Under the pieces are notes generated by a model that ran no database searches, had not been told where the DNA came from, and worked only from the letters and a program-made list of their open reading frames with translations. From NCBI GenBank assembly GCA_964588325.1, contig CAZPOR010000006.1:124001-188000 (forward strand): a stretch of DNA of 64,000 nt, written 5' to 3'. The position numbers and the translations under genes were made by a program. The DNA is from Thiovibrio sp964588325. GTDB lineage: Bacteria > Desulfobacterota > Desulfobulbia > Desulfobulbales > Desulfurivibrionaceae. Positions 31,708-39,055 of the stretch are shown here, in pieces; within the stretch, counting starts at the first letter, position 1, and each line of letters starts with the position of its first letter.

Positions 31708-33825
31708 CTATTTGAAGATCCCCTTAAAGGTCTTGCCCAGATCCTCGAAGGATTTCTGGAGATCCTCCACATTTTTTTTCAACTCGTCGCCGGTTTTCTT
31801 CAGGCTGTCGTCCGTGCTGCTGGGCGATGCAGGTGTCGTCGCGGGCGTGCTCCCGCTCCCGCTGCTGGTGCTGACTGATTCAGCGGGCGGCGGCAGAGGT
31901 TTTTCCGGCGGCGGGCTGGCCTTGCTCTCCCGCAGCCGCTTGCCTGCCTCGCCAAGCCACTTGTCCCGCTCCTCGCGCTGTTTGTACTCGTCGAGATCAT
32001 CGTAGGCTTTCTTGGCCAGCTTGGCCGCCTCCTGCTGCTTGGGGGTCAGTTTTTTCAGGACATCCGGCTCGTTGAGATGGTCGAGATACTTGCCGCCCAC
32101 GACCGTGCCCAGATCGTAGAAGAGCGATTCGTATTCGCCCTGGCCGAATTTGCACATCAGCCCGGTGGCCGTGGTCAGGGCATCTACCACATCGCCGCCC
32201 GGCAGCATCTTGGCGGTTTCCAGCATCAGATACTGCACCTCGTCCTGGGCCTCCAGCGAACAGGCCAGGCTGGTGAGCCAGTGCTCCGGGGTATCCCGCG
32301 CCACGACCGCCAGGGCCTGGCCCTGCTCCATCGCCTCCCGGATAAAGCCCGCCTCCTTGCCACTGGCATCCAAGAGCACGATGCCGCCGTTCACCCGGTA
32401 GACATGCTTGCCATCGCTCTGCATCACCACCGCCGGGTAGGCGACGCTGGTCTGATAGTATTGCGGCTCGCCCTCCGCCACGGACAAGGCATTGCCGTAT
32501 TTCTTGTCGGTCACGATCTTGGTGGTGCCCTGAAACGAGGGTTCGGGCAACACCCCGACCGGCGGGTTGATCCAGGTGGTCCTGAGCTTGATGCCGATGC
32601 GGCGGTCGCCCCACAGACCGGACTGGTGCGCGCGATACAGATAATTGGCCAGGTCGAGCTTGGGATGGAAACGGCTCTTGACGCTCAGGGTAAAGGCATG
32701 GGTGTCGAGCCGGTCCGCCTTTACCGCCACGATGCGGTCAAAGGCCAAGCCGAGGCCGACCAGCACCTTGACGCTATCCTTATGCCCCGGGGTGGTGATG
32801 CGCACCTCATACTTCACGGGAGTCTTGATGGTTTCGCCGGTGTAGAAAAAAAACGCCTCGGCCATGCCCTTGCTGTCGGCCTTGGCGCTGACCCGGTCGC
32901 TCTTGCTCCCGCCCGCCCGCAGTTCCGCCGATTTGCCGCTGACAATCTCAAAGGTCACCATGGCGCCGGGCGCGGTTTTCGCGGTCAGCTTGGCCGGCAA
33001 AAATTCCGAGGCCGGGATCAGGGCGGTGCGCTCACTGCCCACTTGCGAAAAGGAGGGGGTCGCCTCCACCTCTAAGCCGGCGTCCTTGGGCGGAGCGGGC
33101 TGCTCCTCCTTAGGAGTGGGGGCCTGGTCATCAACCGCCTGCGCAACAACCTTGCCGGAGAGTTTCGACAGAACCGCATGGCCGATGGTGGCGGCATCAA
33201 CGCTGCCGTCGGTCATCTTCACCTCGACCCTGACCGCCACGTTGCCGTAATGTCCGTAAAACCGCTGGTTGATGAGCGATTTGTCGTGGGAATAGTAATT
33301 ATGGAGCGCGATATCGGCGTAGGAGGTCTGGGGCGCCGCTTTTGCCGCGACCATCTTGGCAACATCGCCGGTGCACGTTTGCAAAAAGGCCTTGTTGTCG
33401 ATGCTGGTCCCGCGCAATGTCCAAACCTCATTACCCCTGTTTGAGTTGGGGCAGAGATCGTAGCGCGTGGCGCCTGTCACCTCAAGAAAGGCGGCCATGG
33501 TATTGGATTTGGTATAGTTGCCATAGCCATAACGCGTACTCATCGGCTCGTACACCGTGTAGCCGAGGATGACCAGTACCTCCGATCCCTTGCGGGTCTT
33601 CACCTTCCAGTCATAGCCATACCATGCAGCCGGCCCCTGGGAGGGGGCTTTGGGGCCTGGATGATGTCGCCGATTGACCGTGGGCGGAACGTTGTCCGGC
33701 AGCACCCGGTCAGGAGAGCCCTCGAAATAGAACTCCTGCGCGGCATTGCCCATGGCCGGCCATGCCAGGCAGATCAGCAACAGGAAACAGAGACCGAATT
33801 GTGGCAATCTGCACATGGTGCGCAT
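31708..33825 (-). CDS. Large secreted protein of unknown function
   Basis: About 705 residues from ATG 33825, which follows GGGAGGG; a start at 33816 is also possible. A signal peptide (LCFLLLICLAWPAMGNAA) directs export. The mature protein has a possible beta-rich N-terminal part (to about 200), an Ig-like strand segment near 260-360 (KLTAKTAPGAMVTFEIVSG), a helical region about 480-600, and a Pro/Ser/Thr-rich linker. It ends in a coiled tail (LKKTGDELKKNVEDLQKSF). No catalytic motif is clear. It may be a surface or envelope protein. It is followed by the 142-residue gene and precedes an MFS gene. Confidence 0.7.
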   Translation of the reverse strand: MRTMCRLPQFGLCFLLLICLAWPAMGNAAQEFYFEGSPDRVLPDNVPPTVNRRHHPGPKAPSQGPAAWYGYDWKVKTRKGSEVLVILGYTVYEPMSTRYGYGNYTKSNTMAAFLEVTGATRYDLCPNSNRGNEVWTLRGTSIDNKAFLQTCTGDVAKMVAAKAAPQTSYADIALHNYYSHDKSLINQRFYGHYGNVAVRVEVKMTDGSVDAATIGHAVLSKLSGKVVAQAVDDQAPTPKEEQPAPPKDAGLEVEATPSFSQVGSERTALIPASEFLPAKLTAKTAPGAMVTFEIVSGKSAELRAGGSKSDRVSAKADSKGMAEAFFFYTGETIKTPVKYEVRITTPGHKDSVKVLVGLGLAFDRIVAVKADRLDTHAFTLSVKSRFHPKLDLANYLYRAHQSGLWGDRRIGIKLRTTWINPPVGVLPEPSFQGTTKIVTDKKYGNALSVAEGEPQYYQTSVAYPAVVMQSDGKHVYRVNGGIVLLDASGKEAGFIREAMEQGQALAVVARDTPEHWLTSLACSLEAQDEVQYLMLETAKMLPGGDVVDALTTATGLMCKFGQGEYESLFYDLGTVVGGKYLDHLNEPDVLKKLTPKQQEAAKLAKKAYDDLDEYKQREERDKWLGEAGKRLRESKASPPPEKPLPPPAESVSTSSGSGSTPATTPASPSSTDDSLKKTGDELKKNVEDLQKSFEDLGKTFKGIFK

Positions 33826-34031
33826 GGCGCCCTCCCTTCTCAACAGTGATGGTATCTATGATTATGGGTGAATGCCGGGCTGTTCTTCCCGCCGTGCTGC
33901 AAGAGCTTCGGCCAGGGGCAGGCCCGGCTGTTTGCACATGTATTTCCAATGAAAAAGTATAGCATGGCGCAGCAGAGGGTGTCCATGCCTCTTCCCTGTC
34001 GTTTTTTCGCGGGGATGGAGCGCCAAACGAA

Positions 34032-34065
34032 AAAGGCTCGCAAGGAAAAATCCTTGCGAGCCTTT
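34032..34065 (-). terminator. Terminator downstream of tRNA-Phe
   Basis: Minus-strand 14-bp stem AAAGGCTCGCAAGG with its complement around a 6-base loop, followed by TTTTTC. It starts 8 bases past the tRNA 3' end. Confidence 0.9.
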
Positions 34066-34072
34066 GATTTTC

Positions 34073-34148
34073 TGGTGCCGGGACCAGGATTCGAACCAGG
34101 GACACTCGGATTTTCAGTCCGATGCTCTACCGACTGAGCTATCCCGGC
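34073..34148 (-). tRNA. tRNA-Phe (anticodon GAA)
   Basis: A 76-nt cloverleaf on the minus strand: acceptor GCCGGGA/TCCCGGC, D arm TAGCTCAGTCGGTAGAGCA, anticodon loop CTGAAAA, T arm with GGTTCGAATCC, encoded CCA. Anticodon GAA reads phenylalanine codons. Confidence 0.97.
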
Positions 34149-34210
34149 AAAAAAGTAGCTATCATATATTGAAATCTGTCCTGCTTGTCAACCTAATTTC
34201 ACGAGGGCGC

Positions 34211-34693
34211 TTATTTCATAACCACCCGGGTGGCGGCCAGATGGTCGTGCCAGGCGCATTTTTCCCGGTCGATAAGGCTCCAGAAAATCCCGAGTCCCAA
34301 GGGCAAAAGAGAAAGGCTGTAGCCGGCAAAGCGGAGAAAGGCCAGGCCCGGTGTCACCTCCCCGCCATCGGCTCGCACCACCCGGAGGCCCAAAAACATC
34401 TTGCCCAGGGTCTGCCCCTGCCAACCATGGAGCGCCAGAAAATATACCGCCACGAACAGGGGAAAAGAAAGCAGGAACAGGAGCAGGCACATGAAGAGAG
34501 AGGGAATCAGGGCCAGCCAGTGAGGGGAATGCGCCCACAGGGCTGCGGTCACCGCGCACAGGCAGCAGAAATAGAGAAGGTGGATAAGGAGGATATCGAT
34601 GCCCATGGCCATGCCGCGGGCCAGGAATCCTGCGTATTGGGGCGTGGGGGCGGGTTCTCCCGTCGTGGGCGTTGCGTTTGTCTTATTGATCAT
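34211..34693 (-). CDS. RDD family membrane protein
   Basis: A 160-residue protein with three or four membrane helices. It shows the RDD pattern: GFLARGMAMGIDILLI, with the Arg and Asp that name the family, then GQTLGKMFLGLRVV and a terminal DREKCAWHDHLAATRVV. RDD proteins are small inner-membrane proteins, some linked to Na+/H+ exchange. The gene overlaps the upstream zinc-ribbon gene by 11 bases, so the two are translated together and may be partners. Confidence 0.85.
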   Translation of the reverse strand: MINKTNATPTTGEPAPTPQYAGFLARGMAMGIDILLIHLLYFCCLCAVTAALWAHSPHWLALIPSLFMCLLLFLLSFPLFVAVYFLALHGWQGQTLGKMFLGLRVVRADGGEVTPGLAFLRFAGYSLSLLPLGLGIFWSLIDREKCAWHDHLAATRVVMK

Positions 34694-35489
34694 TGTTTTC
34701 CAGGGTCAGGCCAAGATCCGGGATATCGGCCAGCGTGCTGGCCGTTTTTTTGGGCGCCTCTGCCGGAGCCGGCGGCGGCTCGCCATCCTCCAGGCTTAAA
34801 TGCAGTTCTTCAGGCTCATCGCCAAAGGAAAGATCCAGAACCTCGCGGTCTTCCGTGGCCGCCGCCGGGTTCGCCGGCGTTTCCTCAAAACCCATCAGGG
34901 AGGAGAGGTCGATAATCTCCTCGTCCTCCGTGGCGGATGAGGGCTCTGTTTCGTTGCCGCGATCGCCGGGGAGGGTTTCGTGTGCGTCAACCTCGAAAAG
35001 GTCTTCGGGTTCAAGGCTGGGAAGGTCCATCCCCATGAGGGAATCCTCTGCCCCTTGGGCCAGGCTCGCTTCCGTGTGTTCCTCCCCAAGAGAGAGCACC
35101 AGTTCTTCTTCCTCTTTCTCTTCCTGGGGCGGCACGAGGTCTGAAACATCGATATCTTCGAGACCGAGGGATGGCAGGGGTTGGTCTTGCAGGTCGTCCT
35201 CGTCCAGGGGGGCTCCTGCGAAATCGAGCTCTTCTTCGTCCGCGACCGGAGCTTCCGCCTCCAGCTCGTCCAAGACAAGAGCCTCTTCGTCCTCATCCTC
35301 GTGGAGGGCAGAGCTCTGTTCATTGTAAACGGGTGTTTGTTGCCCCAGGACCGCGGCAAGGAAAAACGGGGCCGCAGCCTTGCCCGCCGTGCCTTGGATC
35401 TGTTCCGCCACGGCAGTCAAGTCATTGCCGCACTTGCCGCAGGATTTTTGCCGGTCAAACGAGATATAGCCGCATTTTGGGCAACGCAT
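34683..35489 (-). CDS. Zinc-ribbon protein with long acidic tail
   Basis: The 268-residue protein begins MRCPKCGYISFDRQKSCGKCG, a four-cysteine zinc ribbon (CPKCG and CGKCG). Nearly everything after residue 55 is acidic low-complexity sequence with repeated short blocks (LDLSFGDEPEELHLSLED, IIDLSSLMGFEE), so it is probably disordered. It is predicted cytoplasmic. The RDD gene overlaps its 3' end by 11 bases. Such ribbons often scaffold or bind nucleic acid; here the function is unknown. Confidence 0.75.
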   Translation of the reverse strand: MRCPKCGYISFDRQKSCGKCGNDLTAVAEQIQGTAGKAAAPFFLAAVLGQQTPVYNEQSSALHEDEDEEALVLDELEAEAPVADEEELDFAGAPLDEDDLQDQPLPSLGLEDIDVSDLVPPQEEKEEEELVLSLGEEHTEASLAQGAEDSLMGMDLPSLEPEDLFEVDAHETLPGDRGNETEPSSATEDEEIIDLSSLMGFEETPANPAAATEDREVLDLSFGDEPEELHLSLEDGEPPPAPAEAPKKTASTLADIPDLGLTLENNDQ

Positions 35490-35747
35490 GGTGGATCTCC
35501 CTTCTTTCAGTGGGGTCGGCGCTCAGACTGCTGGTACGTCAAGAAAAAAAGTGTGGATAACGCTACAACTTTATTATATATCTTCACGGATGGTCAAGAC
35601 ATTCTCCCGTATCCGTTGCAAAAAAGCAATTGCAGTGTGGCCGGCCGGATAAAACCCGGCGGACGGTTTCTTGCAAAATAGAGTCAATCGCGCCGCTTTT
35701 TCCCCGCCCGTGCGTTTGCGCCAACCCTTTTCTCGGAGGAGAGAAAA

Positions 35748-36140
35748 ATGAGATGTGCTTTTCCCGTGCGTTGTGTCGTGTGCCTCTGTCTGCTGGGGTT
35801 TGCCGGTTCAGGCTGTTTTTACCGGGAACCAGTGCGCCATCTTTCCTCGGATATCTGTCTGATTACGCCCAACCTGACCCAGAAGGAGGTGCTTGCCACC
35901 CTTGGCGCCCCCGATCATAAACAGAAGGGGGAGCAAGGCGAGATCTGGGTCTATCGTGAGGTGAAGCAAAGCCTTCTGCGAAAAACCCCCTACATCGGGG
36001 CAAAACTGGGTTCGGAAAACTATGATGTGGTGACCATAACCTTTGCCGGGGACACGGTTTCCACCTGCCTCTATCGCGCCTACAGCGAAGAGGAGCTCAA
36101 GGAAAGCGGCATTGACCTTAGTGGACAGCGTGCGGATTAA
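35748..36140 (+). CDS. BamE/SmpA-like outer-membrane lipoprotein
   Basis: A 130-residue lipoprotein: the signal ends GFAGSGC, giving a lipidated Cys near residue 23. The body has the SmpA/BamE-like pattern TQKEVLATLGAPDHKQKGEQGEIWVYRE. That alpha-beta fold is used in outer-membrane assembly proteins and in many stand-alone lipoproteins. The ribosome site GGAGGAGAG precedes ATG 35748. Its 3' end overlaps the start of pcm, suggesting coupled translation. It may not be BamE itself, as the cluster lacks other Bam genes. Confidence 0.75.
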   Translation: MRCAFPVRCVVCLCLLGFAGSGCFYREPVRHLSSDICLITPNLTQKEVLATLGAPDHKQKGEQGEIWVYREVKQSLLRKTPYIGAKLGSENYDVVTITFAGDTVSTCLYRAYSEEELKESGIDLSGQRAD

Positions 36141-36783
36141 CAAGTACGAAAAATTCCGGACCCGCATGGTCGAAGAGCAGTTGCTCCCCCGGGGCATCGA
36201 TGATCCGGCGGTGCTCCATGCCATGGAGGTGGTTCCCCGCCATCTTTTTGTCTCCGATGCCCTGCATGCCCAAGCCTATGGGGATTTTCCCCTGCCCATC
36301 GGCCATGGGCAGACCATTTCCCAGCCCTATGTGGTGGCGCTCATGACCCAGTTGCTCCAGCTCACCGGGAAGGAAAAGGTGCTTGAGATCGGCACCGGCT
36401 GCGGCTATCAGTCGGCCATTCTCGCCGCTCTTTGCGAGCGGGTGTATACGGTCGAGCGGATCAAGCCCCTGCTGGCTCGCGCCCGGCGCACCTTCGACCG
36501 GCTCCAGCTCTACAATATCATGAGCAAGGTGGCGGACGGCACCGAAGGCTGGCCGGAAAATGCCCCCTTTGCGGCGATCATCGTCACCGCCGCCGGGCCG
36601 CTGATTCCGCAACCGCTGGTGGATCAGTTGGCCGATCCGGGGATCATGGTTTTGCCGGTGGGCGATCTGGAGGGGCAAACCCTTATGGTTGTCAGAAAAG
36701 AAGGGGGGGCGGTGACAACCACCGAGGTGGAAAGCGTTCGCTTTGTCAAGCTGGTCGGCACCTACGGCTGGAAGGCGGCCTGA
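36121..36783 (+). CDS. pcm: Protein-L-isoaspartate O-methyltransferase
   Basis: About 220 residues from GTG 36121; TTG 36112 or ATG 36166 are alternatives. It methylates isoaspartyl residues in damaged proteins with S-adenosylmethionine. Motifs are RMVEEQLLPRGI and VPRHLFV at the start, GHGQTISQPYVVALM, and the SAM-binding loop VLEIGTGCGYQSAILAAL. The end FVKLVGTYGW fits the family. It overlaps the upstream lipoprotein gene by 20 bases. Five bases after its TGA stop, repeat copy C begins and, with the TTTTTT that follows, could act as its terminator. Confidence 0.92.
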   Translation: MDSVRINKYEKFRTRMVEEQLLPRGIDDPAVLHAMEVVPRHLFVSDALHAQAYGDFPLPIGHGQTISQPYVVALMTQLLQLTGKEKVLEIGTGCGYQSAILAALCERVYTVERIKPLLARARRTFDRLQLYNIMSKVADGTEGWPENAPFAAIIVTAAGPLIPQPLVDQLADPGIMVLPVGDLEGQTLMVVRKEGGAVTTTEVESVRFVKLVGTYGWKAA

Positions 36784-36787
36784 ACCC

Positions 36788-36948
36788 GTAATCGGTCACA
36801 GGGCGCCGCATCTGCTTCGCAGTCTCGCTCCACGCTCGCTTAGCTGTCATCGGCCTGCTCGTGTGCAACAGCACACTTCATAGGCCTCTTTGTCGGACAC
36901 TTCTGCCGACAATTGACACGCGCATCTGCGGCGCCCTGTGACCGATTA
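36788..36948 (+). repeat. Dispersed 3'-end repeat, copy C (longest, with replaced tips)
   Basis: The tips (36789-36810 and 36927-36948) form a perfect 22-bp inverted repeat but differ completely in sequence from the tips of copies A, B and D. The interior is the same family: GCATCTGC near both ends, TGTCATCGGCC, GCACACTTC, and the hairpin GTCGGACACTTCTGCCGAC. A T run follows at 36949-36954. Orientation is sense to pcm, starting 5 bases after its stop. Confidence 0.85.
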
Positions 36949-36996
36949 TTTTTTATCCTGTGAAGTTTGCCCGCCCGAGTCGTGCCTAACTCTGCT

Positions 36997-38322
36997 TCAC
37001 GGCACTCCCCCTGCCCTCACCCGTTTGGCCAGACGCCGGACTTCGCGTAGCACCTCCGCCAGATCAAAGGAAAGAAGCCGCCGATCCTGCATGACCACCT
37101 TGCCGTCAATGAGCACCGTGGCGACATCGCTGCCCCGCCCCGCGTAGACCAAGGTCTCGGGATTATGAAAGGGGGTCAGGTGGGGCTGGTTGCGGTCGAT
37201 GATCAGGCAGTCCGCCCGCATCCCTTCGGCAAGACGGCCGGTCTGCTTGCCCAACCCCAGAACCTCGGCCCCCATGCCCGTGGCCATGCCCAGCACCACG
37301 GCGCCGGGCAGCCGGGTGGGTTCATGGGCGGCAACCTTGTGCAGCCTGGCGCAACTTGCCATCTCCTGGAACAGATCCAGATCGTTATTGCTGGCGCAGC
37401 CGTCCGTGCCCAAGCCCACCGGAACCCCGGCGGCGAGGAGCGCGGCCAGCGGGGCGATGCCAGAGCCGAGCTTCATGTTGCTCTCCGGGCAGGTGACCAC
37501 CTTGGCTCCGCTCTCCCCCAGCAGTTCGATATCCTCCTGTTCCAGCCAGACAGAGTGCACGCAGATTGTCTGTTCATCCAGTAACCCGAGTGTGTGGAGC
37601 AATCCCGCCGGGGTGCGGCCGTGCTGTTCCGTGATTTGCGCCGCCTCCTCTCTGGTTTCGGCAAGATGGATGAAAAAAAGGCTTCCGGCCTTGCGGGCCA
37701 ACTCCTTGGCCCGTTGCAGGGTGTCCGCGCTGCAGGTGTAAGGGGAGTGGCAGAACAAGGCCGGGGTGAGCAGGGGGTGTTTTCCCTGCCAGGCCGAGAG
37801 AAAATCCGCTGCCTGCGCGATGTTTTTTTTTGGGTCCGGGACACCGGGGGCCGGAAAATCGATGATCCCCTGGGCGGCCACCGCCCGCATCCCCGCCTCG
37901 CAAAAGGCTCGCGCCGCCGCATCCTCATGGAAATAGGCGTCCGCCACCGTGGTGACGCCGGACAGGATCATCTCGGCGGCGGCAAGCTTGCTGCACCAAT
38001 AGACCATCTCCGCATCGGCCAGCCGCGCTTCGCTCGGGAAGATGTGCTCCGTGAGCCAGGTCATGAGCGGCAGGTCATCCGCCAGCCCCCGGAAGAGGGT
38101 CATGGCGCCATGGCAATGGCAGTTGATCAGCCCCGGCATGACCAGGTTGCCCGCGGCGTCAATGATCCGCTCCGCCATGGTTCGCACGGGCAGGCTGGCC
38201 ATGGCCCCGATTCCGGCAATGACTCCGTCCCGCACGGCAAGATAGGCAGCCTCCTGCACGCGGCCGTCGGCCGGATTCGCCAGAAGCGTGGCATTGGTTA
38301 TGAGCAGGTCATGGGTCGGCAC
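36997..38322 (-). CDS. Amidohydrolase, methylthioadenosine/SAH deaminase type
   Basis: This 441-residue TIM-barrel enzyme carries metal ligands in NCHCHGAMTLFRGL (about 68-73), a His in FFIHLAETREE, CVHSVW, and the catalytic Asp in GLGTDGCASNNDLD. The pattern matches the MtaD/TrzN-like deaminases that act on S-adenosylhomocysteine, methylthioadenosine or related aminated purines. Being near pcm, which produces S-adenosylhomocysteine, fits such a role but is only context. The start is GTG 38322; upstream is weak CCAGGAA. It is convergent with pcm. Confidence 0.85.
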   Translation of the reverse strand: MPTHDLLITNATLLANPADGRVQEAAYLAVRDGVIAGIGAMASLPVRTMAERIIDAAGNLVMPGLINCHCHGAMTLFRGLADDLPLMTWLTEHIFPSEARLADAEMVYWCSKLAAAEMILSGVTTVADAYFHEDAAARAFCEAGMRAVAAQGIIDFPAPGVPDPKKNIAQAADFLSAWQGKHPLLTPALFCHSPYTCSADTLQRAKELARKAGSLFFIHLAETREEAAQITEQHGRTPAGLLHTLGLLDEQTICVHSVWLEQEDIELLGESGAKVVTCPESNMKLGSGIAPLAALLAAGVPVGLGTDGCASNNDLDLFQEMASCARLHKVAAHEPTRLPGAVVLGMATGMGAEVLGLGKQTGRLAEGMRADCLIIDRNQPHLTPFHNPETLVYAGRGSDVATVLIDGKVVMQDRRLLSFDLAEVLREVRRLAKRVRAGGVP

Positions 38323-38420
38323 AAAGAAAATTCCTGGTAATGGTCATGGCGATGGGGGCAAGGGGTGAAGGCGCCGGGAAGAAGGGATGCCGTGAAGCGA
38401 TTCCGGTCCCGGAGAGCAGG

Positions 38421-38924
38421 CTATGGCATCAGGTAAAAACCCAGTTCCCTGTCGGTGCTGGCGGGTTCGTCAAAACGCAGTCCAAGGTAAGGCCCTTCGA
38501 CCAGTTGCACCACGCCGGTTTTTTCTATCCAGGTTCTTTTTGGGTTATCCAAGGTAAAGCCCAGGATGAGCCGGGCCTGCGTCACGATCCTGTGCCGGCC
38601 CAGAATCGTGACCCCGGCGCCATGCATGGAGATGTTTTCAATCCGGCAGTTTATGGTTTTTTTGGCCTGGGAAAGGTCGGGGATATCCCTCTCGTCGAAA
38701 AGGACCTGGTAGGTTCCTTCAAGGTTGGTGGCCTTGCGGTAAAATTTCCGGTACTCGAACCGCACCGGAAAAACAGCGGCGCAGGCGCAGCGGATCCGGA
38801 CCACGGACGCCAGGGAGGCAAGATTTTGCAGATACACCGTTTTTACCAGCCCGCAGGACTCGCAGTGTATTTTCGCGCTGTTATCCTCTTTCACGAAAAT
38901 CTTTTGTGCGGGGTCCTCTGTCAT
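38421..38924 (-). CDS. PilZ domain protein with N-terminal zinc-like cysteines
   Basis: A 167-residue protein whose PilZ domain has both c-di-GMP motifs: RKFYR (RxxxR, 59-63) and NISMHG (NxSxxG, 97-102). The N-terminal 50 residues contain CESC (21-24) and CAC (46-48), a likely zinc-binding pair. It is probably a soluble c-di-GMP receptor. Neighbours are an amidohydrolase and a hybrid histidine kinase, with no motility genes near, so the output is unknown. Confidence 0.85.
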   Translation of the reverse strand: MTEDPAQKIFVKEDNSAKIHCESCGLVKTVYLQNLASLASVVRIRCACAAVFPVRFEYRKFYRKATNLEGTYQVLFDERDIPDLSQAKKTINCRIENISMHGAGVTILGRHRIVTQARLILGFTLDNPKRTWIEKTGVVQLVEGPYLGLRFDEPASTDRELGFYLMP

Positions 38925-39055
38925 GTCCGTGTCCCGAGGTAGTTGTAACGGAAAAAAACCTTTTTCATCGGCTTGGTTGCCGGCGAGCCAGAAAAGTCTA
39001 TCACGTTCTCCCGCCGGAAAGAAAGGGGAATTAACAATTTAATGCCGCCGCACGG

